A stretch of DNA of 26,587 bases, taken from a virus. Shown here one piece after another: positions 15,076 to 22,537 of the stretch (positions are counted from its first letter, which is position 1; each line of letters starts with the position of its first letter). A model generated the notes under the pieces. That model ran no database searches, was not told the origin of the DNA, and saw nothing but the letters and a program-made list of their open reading frames with translations. Both the position numbers and the translations under genes were made by a program. Location: positions 1 through 26,587 of IMG/VR virus record IMGVR_UViG_3300042987_002483; one strand, 5' to 3'.

Positions 15076-15445
15076 CCTGATCGGTAGACCCTATCGCTAT
15101 GGCGCGGACGGAACCGATCCCGACGCAGCGCTCGACTGCATCCACTTGGTACTTGTAGCTTTAGACGAACTGGAAATACCTAGACCGCCGGCATCAGTCC
15201 ACTGGTACGAAGCCACCTGGCGTCAGATCGGCCGCGAATTATTGCAGTGGGGAAAGCGCGTTGGCGCAGCTAAACTCGATGGAGACGTGGTGTTGCTGTC
15301 CACGCATAAGCACGCATTTGGAGTGGTATGGCAGCAGGGCGTAATCCACATCAGCACACCCAGGCAAGCGGTGACTTGGTGCCCTATCGGGATCATGCAG
15401 CCCGTGCATACGCTGCGCCACTTCTCCCGTTTGAACGCGACTTAA
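15062..15445 (+). CDS. NlpC/P60-like tail assembly peptidase (gpK-like)
   Basis: This 127-residue cysteine-peptidase-fold protein of the tail tip probably cuts peptidoglycan or helps tip assembly. The catalytic cysteine is C26 in YRYGADGTDPDAALDCIHLV, the family's G..Y..GG....DC..LV motif with Ile-His in place of Ser-Gly. The catalytic histidine is H84 in HKHAFGVVWQQGVIHIS. The usual N-terminal JAB/MPN half of lambda gpK is absent, so only the NlpC/P60 domain is present. ATG 15062 is chosen, overlapping the L-like gene by 14 bases; the upstream in-frame ATG at 15035 would lengthen the overlap. Confidence 0.8.
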   Translation: MCVSDLIGRPYRYGADGTDPDAALDCIHLVLVALDELEIPRPPASVHWYEATWRQIGRELLQWGKRVGAAKLDGDVVLLSTHKHAFGVVWQQGVIHISTPRQAVTWCPIGIMQPVHTLRHFSRLNAT

Positions 15446-18400
15446 TTGCAACCATTGGCTGCAGCGAGGAAGAATACCGCTGGTACAAACAACAAGTCGC
15501 AGAACTTGAAAAGAACCGTCCTGCAGAATACAACCTAATTCCAGACATTAAAAATGGCGATTTTGGTATATCGCTTTTAATCAGTCTCGCCGTAGGTGCA
15601 ATTTTTTCAGCGGCCTCATACTTTTTAACCCCTAAGCCCGAAGTTCCTTCTCAAGGGCGTACAAAACGACTTGCTTCTGCAAACGGTCGCAGCCGCTTCA
15701 ACCAAACTTTTGGCTTTGAAGGTACTGCAGATATTGCACAGTTTGGACTACCTATTCCGATTATTTTTGGACGCTACACACAACGCGAAACTCATACAAC
15801 AGGCGGCATTTTTGTCACGCCTTCACTGGTCTGGTCGCGCATGTTCAGCTATGGCTCCAGTCAAGGCTACAAAGGACTATACGTTGTTGGTGAAAGCGTA
15901 CTAAATACTCCCGATGTAAACGGCATATTCCTTGGGACAATGCCTTTGGCATCTTTGCCTAAGGAACAGTACGCCTTCTATTGGGCTAGCCGGGACGGAG
16001 ACAATCGAGTTAAAGCAACCGACAAATTCGCTGGTACTCGCGGCGAACCGTATTCTGGCGATCCTGAACCGCATGACGATATTTTTCAGTGTCCTACTCA
16101 GTCTGCGGCTGTAGACACAGGTTTTTGCTCCGTCTATACACCAAGCGGCAGCACAACTTTTGGTGTCTACGATCCCATCAAAAACGGCACGCACAACAAA
16201 ATCAACTGGCAAGTTATCTCAATCCCTGACGGTGACGATCCGGATCGTCGTTTACGCGCCACGCGCCGCAAAATCGCAGGTGGTGCAGCAAATCAACCCG
16301 AAGACGGGATGCCTGGCGATGGGGCAGGTTATAGCTGTTTCATGGGCCTAATTAAGCACAACCAAACCGAATACACATTGCCCACTCGTGTGCTTGTTTC
16401 TGTTGGCGATACGGTTACTTTTAGAATTAACGACAACGAATATAACGATGATTCTTTTGCAACAGAATCCGGCGTAACACTAGACGATCAAAACTCCAGA
16501 AGCATTGCAGAACGCGAAGAAGCTGACGACAAATTACAAGTCGGCGAAATGTTTATGATTGGCCGAACTGTATGGCAGGTCATACAACGCCCATCCACAA
16601 TATGGCGTGCAAAAAAAGGCATAAGCGATTATCTGCTGAAGTGCATCGAAACAACAGGCGGCTCCACAGAAATCGGAATTGCTGGGACTAAAGCTACTTA
16701 CAACCAAGTTGGTTACGACGGTCAAACTTACGAAGATTCGTGGATCGGCCCTTCATACTTTCCATTGCTGCATGTGGCTTTTGCCACAGTTAGAAATCAG
16801 CGCGTTGTTGATGCAACTGAGTTTGGTATTCGCTCGCAAGCGTGGAACCGCGCCAACGGTTTGTGCAACTTTCCAGAGGTACCCACACCAGCTCGCTTGG
16901 CGCAATTTGACCGTAACGGCGTCACAATTACTAACGGCACACGCAACGGCTACTTTGCCCGCACAACCGTATTTACCATTGCCGTTCGTCCCGTCGGCTT
17001 AGATACCAACGGCCAACCTTATACATGGGAGTTGATTGGCGAACAGTTCTGCGTAACGGGTAAAAATCCAACAGATCAGTACAACTACATCAGAATCAAA
17101 AGTCGCACACCAGGTCAATTTGAATATCGCTTTATTCCAAAGAGCGGTGCCGATGTCCGCCAATTCAGTCCTGATGACGCCCAATTTTGGCGTTTAATCG
17201 CTAACGGTACCAACATTCTTGGTGCTGATTACCCAAATCGTTACGGCACTTTTCGCCTAACGACTACAGGTGAAGTTGTCGCTGCGATTGACGTACGCGC
17301 CAACAAAGAGTTTAGAACTAAAGGCCGTGCTGGCACCGACGGGCGATGGACAACGCAAGCCGCTCGAATGGAAGTGCAGGAATGGTTGCCCACAAACGTA
17401 ACGACGGGAAGATTTGGCGGCTGGCATACATATTATTTAGGATATGCCACCGATTACCAAGGACAAGAACGAGCAGTAAATGTCGAACTGACGTGGGCAG
17501 ACGGCAAGACAGTCACAATTAGCCTTAAAGCGCGAAGCATCTATAGGCCGGAAAATCCCTTAAGTGGCGGCTGGGAATGGGAAAACCCATCCACGATGAC
17601 CATTGTTAGCTGGTCGCATGAACCGCCGAACAACTACACGTTTGATGCTTGGGCAAACGTAAACAATAACTTTTTTCGTGGAAATGTTGGACCGCGTTTG
17701 CGCGTCGTACACGACAGTGTTTATGTACCTGGAGATCCAGCAACAGAAGAACGCTGGTTTGAGCTTGCCAGCCAGATAGCGGATGTGTCGCACTACGAAG
17801 AACTAGAAAAATCAAACAACTCAAACGCCGAACATGAGATCGTTTATGTCAATGAAAGTGTCACTAACCCGGAAATACCTACATACAACAATATGACCAT
17901 GTTTGGTATGGCTTTGCGTTCCAGCAAATCCGTCACCAGTCTTGATCAAGTGCGTATCTGGATCCCAGACGGCATCCCTACTTTGCGCTTTGACACCAAC
18001 ACTATTGGACCTGCAAATAAATTTTCCGATCTTGTCTATTTTTTACTTACAGACCCACGCTCCGGAGCTGGACGGCGTATTTCAACTGACCTTGTAGACA
18101 CATCCGGTTTTACCCGCACGGCACGCTTTTTAGTGCAAAACCGCATTTATTTTGATGGTGTTGTTGAAGAGCAAATCAACATCCGTGAGTACATCAGTCA
18201 GCTGGCTCCGCTGCACCTATGTAATTTTGTAGTTACAAACGGCAAGTTTTCAGTAGAGCCAGCACTGCCTACAGAAACTGATGGAAGCCTGCGCCAAGGC
18301 GCGGTGCAGATTTCTGCTTTATTTACATCAGGTAACATTATTGAAGACACTTTTGCTGTTAATTACCTGGAAGCAGATGATCGCCATAACTTTCGTGCAG

Positions 18401-19026
18401 TTATGAGTTATAGAGAAGCCGCTAAAAATCAACTGCCAGAGTCGCGCTCGATGATGGTGCTGTGGTCGGACAATACAGATGACTACAACCAGGCAAAAAT
18501 GGAAACATATGACTTGAGCGGTTTCTGCACCTATCGAGAACAAGCCTTTTTAACAGCTCGCTACCTGCTTAGTGTTCGCCGTCGAATTACCCATACCATT
18601 TCGTTCAAGACGACACCCGAAGGTTTGTACTTAGCTCCAGGTCAGTACATCCGTGTAATCACAAAAGCCTCGCCCAATGTCGCTTATGAAAACGGCGTAA
18701 TTGACGCCAGCGGGAATGTGACCTGTCTGTCCGGATCGCTTAGTGGTACGTACAGCATTTTTGCCTATCGGGCTGGTGATACAGATGTTCGTCTTACAAC
18801 TATGACGGTTACAGACGGCCGGACTACCGACAGCACGTTATTCAATGCTTTGTTCACAGTGCGATCTGACATCACCGCTTGCAACATCTACCAAGTGGAT
18901 CAGATCACAATGGACGAGGACGGACTTGTTGAAATTCAAGCCAGTCACTTCCCGTGTGATAGCCAGTTGCGTAGTCTGATTGTGCAGGACGTGCTCGATG
19001 AGAGCCGCTTTGAGGTGCTCGACTAA
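15379..19026 (+). CDS. Tail tip / host specificity protein (J-like)
   Basis: This is a central tail-tip protein of about 1215 residues that contacts the host receptor and closes the tube end. The likely start is GTG 15379 (PYRDHAARAYAAPLLPFERD), because the segment encoded from ATG 15328 to there only shadows the NlpC gene. From the GTG, residues 62-85 are a membrane-like segment (FGISLLISLAVGAIFSAASY). QFGLPIPIIFGRYTQRETHT follows, the typical J entry. The middle holds beta-rich inserts (EQFCVTGKNPTDQYN). The last third has FLTARYLLSVRRRITHTISF and APGQYIRVI, the phage-tail type 3 hub region, ending with FPCDSQLRSLIVQDV. Codons are A/T-rich. It ends on TAATG. Confidence 0.88.
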   Translation: MPYRDHAARAYAAPLLPFERDLIATIGCSEEEYRWYKQQVAELEKNRPAEYNLIPDIKNGDFGISLLISLAVGAIFSAASYFLTPKPEVPSQGRTKRLASANGRSRFNQTFGFEGTADIAQFGLPIPIIFGRYTQRETHTTGGIFVTPSLVWSRMFSYGSSQGYKGLYVVGESVLNTPDVNGIFLGTMPLASLPKEQYAFYWASRDGDNRVKATDKFAGTRGEPYSGDPEPHDDIFQCPTQSAAVDTGFCSVYTPSGSTTFGVYDPIKNGTHNKINWQVISIPDGDDPDRRLRATRRKIAGGAANQPEDGMPGDGAGYSCFMGLIKHNQTEYTLPTRVLVSVGDTVTFRINDNEYNDDSFATESGVTLDDQNSRSIAEREEADDKLQVGEMFMIGRTVWQVIQRPSTIWRAKKGISDYLLKCIETTGGSTEIGIAGTKATYNQVGYDGQTYEDSWIGPSYFPLLHVAFATVRNQRVVDATEFGIRSQAWNRANGLCNFPEVPTPARLAQFDRNGVTITNGTRNGYFARTTVFTIAVRPVGLDTNGQPYTWELIGEQFCVTGKNPTDQYNYIRIKSRTPGQFEYRFIPKSGADVRQFSPDDAQFWRLIANGTNILGADYPNRYGTFRLTTTGEVVAAIDVRANKEFRTKGRAGTDGRWTTQAARMEVQEWLPTNVTTGRFGGWHTYYLGYATDYQGQERAVNVELTWADGKTVTISLKARSIYRPENPLSGGWEWENPSTMTIVSWSHEPPNNYTFDAWANVNNNFFRGNVGPRLRVVHDSVYVPGDPATEERWFELASQIADVSHYEELEKSNNSNAEHEIVYVNESVTNPEIPTYNNMTMFGMALRSSKSVTSLDQVRIWIPDGIPTLRFDTNTIGPANKFSDLVYFLLTDPRSGAGRRISTDLVDTSGFTRTARFLVQNRIYFDGVVEEQINIREYISQLAPLHLCNFVVTNGKFSVEPALPTETDGSLRQGAVQISALFTSGNIIEDTFAVNYLEADDRHNFRAVMSYREAAKNQLPESRSMMVLWSDNTDDYNQAKMETYDLSGFCTYREQAFLTARYLLSVRRRITHTISFKTTPEGLYLAPGQYIRVITKASPNVAYENGVIDASGNVTCLSGSLSGTYSIFAYRAGDTDVRLTTMTVTDGRTTDSTLFNALFTVRSDITACNIYQVDQITMDEDGLVEIQASHFPCDSQLRSLIVQDVLDESRFEVLD

Positions 19027-19400
19027 TGGCATTCCCTTCCCTCACGCCCACATCACGCAATTTCAATCCGGGCGACTACCCAATCAAACAGTTTCGCTCT
19101 CAATCTGGCGCTGAAGTGCGAATTTTGTACGGCGATGCCCGCACCGGTATGGCACTGGAACTTGCCTACGACAACATCAGCGACAGCAATGCCGAACTGT
19201 TTTTAACGCACTACAACGACGTCAAAGGTACGTACAACACCTTCACCATCCCTAGTTCCGTCAAAACAGGTTGGACTGGCACGGATTCTGCCATCGACGT
19301 GTCCGGCTTGAACGCTTGGCGTTATGCCGAAGCCCCTGCCGTAACTGCCGTACGTCCAGGACGTAGCTCTGTCCGTGTTCAACTCATCGGAGTTCTCTAA
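19026..19400 (+). CDS. Minor tail protein next to J
   Basis: This 124-residue protein starts MAFPSLTPTSRNFNPGDYPI, followed by KQFRSQSGAEVRILYGDART, DNISDSNAELFLTHYNDVKG, TYNTFTIPSSVKTGWTG and the end RPGRSSVRVQLIGVL. The 'P-T-R-F-PG-YP ... G.E.R..YG' opening and the 'F..HY....G....F.LP' middle are typical of small distal/minor tail proteins in cyanobacterial siphophages. I infer that it lines the tip, near J. It is coupled to J by TAATG and followed ten bases later by a tube-like gene. Confidence 0.7.
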   Translation: MAFPSLTPTSRNFNPGDYPIKQFRSQSGAEVRILYGDARTGMALELAYDNISDSNAELFLTHYNDVKGTYNTFTIPSSVKTGWTGTDSAIDVSGLNAWRYAEAPAVTAVRPGRSSVRVQLIGVL

Positions 19401-19409
19401 ACTGAAACC

Positions 19410-19835
19410 ATGGCAAAAATCTATACAGGCCGGGACGGCCAACTACTGATTGACGGGACCGAGCAGCTTAAGGTCACGAACTGGTCTATGACCGGAAGCC
19501 TTGAGATGCTGGAAACCACCACGCTTGGCGACTCCCAGCGTACTTACACACCTGGGGTACAAGAGTTTAATGGCAGCGCTTCGTTGCTGTACTACAACGA
19601 CGGTGCTGGACGCAACGACGCAGCCACAGCCCTAAAAAATGTTCTACGCGTTGACGGTGTATCTAGTGGTGACACCGTTGATATGCGCCTAAGACTTGTT
19701 GACGGTAATACAAATAGCGATGTACGTCTTACGGCTTACATTACAAGCGTCAGTTTCGGAGCGGCTGTAGGCGAAGTAAGCCGTGCCGAAATTTCATTCC
19801 AAGGCACCGGAGCCCTTACTGCGGTAACGATCTAA
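19410..19835 (+). CDS. Tail tube-like protein, second copy
   Basis: This 141-residue protein has the fold signature of a phage tail tube: GRDGQLLIDGTEQLKVTNWS, then a MTGSLEMLETTTLGDSQRTY element matching the tube family's 'TTLGD..R.Y.PG', then EFNGSASLLYYND and the end VSRAEISFQGTGALTAVTI. It lacks the extra beta domain of the main tube protein at 9811. Its place after J suggests a tip or adaptor ring rather than the main tube. It shares the W-strand plus T-T-I/L-G spacing with the proteins at 9811 and 19835. It overlaps the next gene as TAATG. Confidence 0.75.
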   Translation: MAKIYTGRDGQLLIDGTEQLKVTNWSMTGSLEMLETTTLGDSQRTYTPGVQEFNGSASLLYYNDGAGRNDAATALKNVLRVDGVSSGDTVDMRLRLVDGNTNSDVRLTAYITSVSFGAAVGEVSRAEISFQGTGALTAVTI

Positions 19836-20731
19836 TGGGCATCTATCTTGGTCAGATTGGTACGATTGAACTAACGCGCCAGTCGCTTGAGGGCAGCAAA
19901 GAATCTGTTGTCAATCCATCGGATGTAAATGCAGACCGAGACAGATTTAGTTTTGATTTTGACGAGGGTTTTTTGGTTAGTGGCGATCTACTGGAGCTTA
20001 CAACAACAGACGGAACAAATTTAGATTTTGTAGACGCTAGCGGTTGGGCAAATAACACTGTTCAAAGTAGTGGCAACTGGTACGTATTTGTTGACGAACT
20101 GGGCGGGATCAAGCTATACGACACCTTTGACGACAGCCTAGAAGGCAGCACTGCGGGCCTTATACCGCTGACCGCTATTGCACGAGACATTCCAATACGC
20201 GCCACGATACGCGACCGGGATACGCGCATTTTGGGGCAAGTTACAGAGTACGAATTAAACACAACACGTGAAACTGTTGACGTCACTGTTTTAAGTGACG
20301 AACATCGGCAGCAATACAGTAGTTTAATTAGTGGGAGCGGGCAGCTAGTTGCTCAATGGGATTACGTCAACAAAGCAGGAGAGGAGCCCGTTAATTATTT
20401 ACTGCAACTTGTTGTGCGTACAGAAGTCGGTGCATCTTTTCACGGCAAATTTTATATTAAATACGGAGACACTGCTGCCCAAGGAGGCAACTTTGCAGCA
20501 TCTCAAATTAACGACGCCCTTTGGTGGGAGTTTAATGCCATCGTCACCGGGGCAGCTGTCAGTTTTACGCCGGACAGCGTTGTGAACGCCACAATATCGT
20601 TCGTAACCACAGGCCCTGTACGCTTAAAGGCCAGGACACAGCAGAAGCGTTTCCTGTTACAGGAATCCGGAGACAAGATTGAGCTAGAGCAAGATGCCAG
20701 CTCTTATCTGGTACTAGAGGAACTGGAGTAA
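19835..20731 (+). CDS. Tail protein with tube-like core and extra beta domains
   Basis: This is a 298-residue protein. Residues about 35-115 form an insertion-type beta domain (DRFSFDFDEGFLVSGDLLEL, then NNTVQSSGNWYVFVDELGGI, KLYDTFDDSLEGS). Residues about 128-260 carry a tube-like pattern, GQVTEYELNTTRETVDVTVL then SDEHRQQYSSLISGSGQLVA, QWDY, parallel to the strand and TT-L-G turn of the other tube proteins. The C-terminus (FLLQESGDKIELEQDASSYL) is a short strand-rich tail often found on fibre-associated phage proteins. I infer a tip/adaptor ring that anchors fibres encoded next. Codons are A/T-rich. Confidence 0.66.
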   Translation: MGIYLGQIGTIELTRQSLEGSKESVVNPSDVNADRDRFSFDFDEGFLVSGDLLELTTTDGTNLDFVDASGWANNTVQSSGNWYVFVDELGGIKLYDTFDDSLEGSTAGLIPLTAIARDIPIRATIRDRDTRILGQVTEYELNTTRETVDVTVLSDEHRQQYSSLISGSGQLVAQWDYVNKAGEEPVNYLLQLVVRTEVGASFHGKFYIKYGDTAAQGGNFAASQINDALWWEFNAIVTGAAVSFTPDSVVNATISFVTTGPVRLKARTQQKRFLLQESGDKIELEQDASSYLVLEELE

Positions 20732-20774
20732 GACCTAGAATCGGCTTACGACTACGGTTTTCGGTTGAGGGCGC

Positions 20775-22487
20775 ATGGCTGACCTAAAAATTAGCGAACT
20801 TGCCGCTCTTGCCGGCGCGAACCTCGCAGCCGGGGACTTACTCGCTGTAGCTGACATCAGCGCAAGTGAAACAAAAAGGATCACGGTCCAAGACGCCATC
20901 GGTTATGGCGTGACTTTGATCGCCGACGCTACCATCCCCGGCGCCAAAATCCTGTTTAACAGTGGTCAAATTGCCGGCACTGCCATTGCAACGGGCGGTA
21001 TCAGCGCCACGCAACTGGCTAGTGATGCCGTAACTGCAGCCAAGCTGGCCGACGAATCGACTGTCGATCTTGTTACCACTCTTCCCGCTAGTGGTGCATT
21101 TACGGGTCAACTGGCTCTAGACACTGACGACAGCAAAATTTACTGCTGGAACGGCAGCAGTTGGGTCAGCATCAAAGCCGCCGGATCAATCAACACCGTC
21201 GTTGGCGACACGGCGGGCATCGTCAATCTAAGCGTTGCTACTTCTGGTGATCAAGTCACCATCACAACTTCCTTAGATAACACTGGCGCAGCAGCACAAT
21301 TTCTAGCTGGTCCCACCGGTGCTGCTGGTGCTGTTAGTTACCGCACGATTGCAGCAACAGATCTTCCTACGGCTACCACCAGCGCTAAAGGTGCCGTAAT
21401 CGTCAATGGCAACGGACTAACGCTTAGCGGCGACACTATCCAAATCGACAACAGCGTTACCGCAAACACCAGCACCTACCAAGTTGTTCAATACAGTGCC
21501 AAGGGTTTAATTACTGCAGGTCGAAGCATTACTGCTGCAGATTTGCCGGCAGCAACATCAGGCGCAATCGGTGCTGTACTGCCCGGAAGCGGGCTATCCG
21601 TAGATGCTGCTGGAACGCTTAATCACACAAACTCAGTCACACCTGGTACTTACCCCAAGGTCACTGTTGATGCTCAAGGACACGTCAGTAATGGGACAGC
21701 ACTTGTTGCGTCTGATATTCCTGTCCTTGATGCCAGCAAAGTAACTACAGGGACATTTGGTTCTGACCGAATTGCTTCCGACGCAATAACAGGAACCAAA
21801 CTTGCAAACTATTCAGTTTCACTATTTGGTGAAACACAGCCAACTGCCGATCACATCGGCCAATTTTTCTTCAATCCTCTTACTCGTGACCTGTTTCTTT
21901 GGGACGGAAACGTTTACCAGCCCGTAGGTATTTCTGCTGGTGAGATTGTTTTCGCTGGTACTTATGACGCAAGCACCAATTTGGTGGATTCCGTAACGGC
22001 AGACGGTACTGCGGCAGGCTTTACCGTCAGTGCGGCCCTACCTTCACCTAGCGCAACCAATAACAAATACTACGTTGTTGTTAGTGAAGGTGGCACTGGT
22101 ACAAGCCCCGCACCAACTGTTGCACTTTCGCCGCCAGACATTCTACTGAGCACCGGAAGTGTTTATAAACTGATTGACGTTTCTGAAACAGTCACTGCGC
22201 AGCTCGCTAGCAATATCCAATTCACACCGACTGGCGATATTGCCGCTACTAACGTTCAATCAGCTCTTGCTGAAGTAGATAACGAAAAGCTAGCTAAAGC
22301 CGGTGGCACGATGACCGGCAACCTTGAAATGGGCATTGGCACCACAATCATCTTTGAGGGTGCTACTGCAAATGCCTACGAAACAACGTTGACTGTCACT
22401 GACCCCACGGCTGATCGAACTATTACGTTTAAGGATGCCACTGGCACAGTTGCACTGACCAGTGATCTTGATGACGGCGCGTTCTGA
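20775..22487 (+). CDS. Tail fibre protein
   Basis: This 570-residue elongated protein is a probable receptor-binding fibre. The N-terminus MADLKISELAALAGANLAAG then DLLAVADISASETKRITVQD is a common virion-attachment domain of phage fibres. GQLALDTDDSKIYCWNGSSW is a beta hairpin module. The middle is repetitive Thr/Ser/Ala/Gly-rich sequence with TATTSAKGAVIVNGNGLTLS, TAADLPAATSGAIGAVLPGS and HTNSVTPGTYPKVTVDAQGH, typical of trimeric fibre shafts. The end KLAKAGGTMTGNLEMGIGTT, then DPTADRTITFKDATGTVALT, is also classic. No chaperone domain is present, unlike the next fibre. It is 43 bases after the tube-like gene, with no clear Shine-Dalgarno. Confidence 0.85.
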   Translation: MADLKISELAALAGANLAAGDLLAVADISASETKRITVQDAIGYGVTLIADATIPGAKILFNSGQIAGTAIATGGISATQLASDAVTAAKLADESTVDLVTTLPASGAFTGQLALDTDDSKIYCWNGSSWVSIKAAGSINTVVGDTAGIVNLSVATSGDQVTITTSLDNTGAAAQFLAGPTGAAGAVSYRTIAATDLPTATTSAKGAVIVNGNGLTLSGDTIQIDNSVTANTSTYQVVQYSAKGLITAGRSITAADLPAATSGAIGAVLPGSGLSVDAAGTLNHTNSVTPGTYPKVTVDAQGHVSNGTALVASDIPVLDASKVTTGTFGSDRIASDAITGTKLANYSVSLFGETQPTADHIGQFFFNPLTRDLFLWDGNVYQPVGISAGEIVFAGTYDASTNLVDSVTADGTAAGFTVSAALPSPSATNNKYYVVVSEGGTGTSPAPTVALSPPDILLSTGSVYKLIDVSETVTAQLASNIQFTPTGDIAATNVQSALAEVDNEKLAKAGGTMTGNLEMGIGTTIIFEGATANAYETTLTVTDPTADRTITFKDATGTVALTSDLDDGAF

Positions 22488-22537
22488 TCGCGTTAGTTAC
22501 AGTAAGGGAGTAATTTCCGGCCTGCGGGCGTTAAGGA

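Noticed and set aside
15328-15378. ATG 15328 as the start of the J-like gene
   Set aside because: The first 17 residues would mirror the NlpC/P60 gene in another frame and create a 118-base overlap; the sequence typical of J starts about at GTG 15379. The call is not certain.
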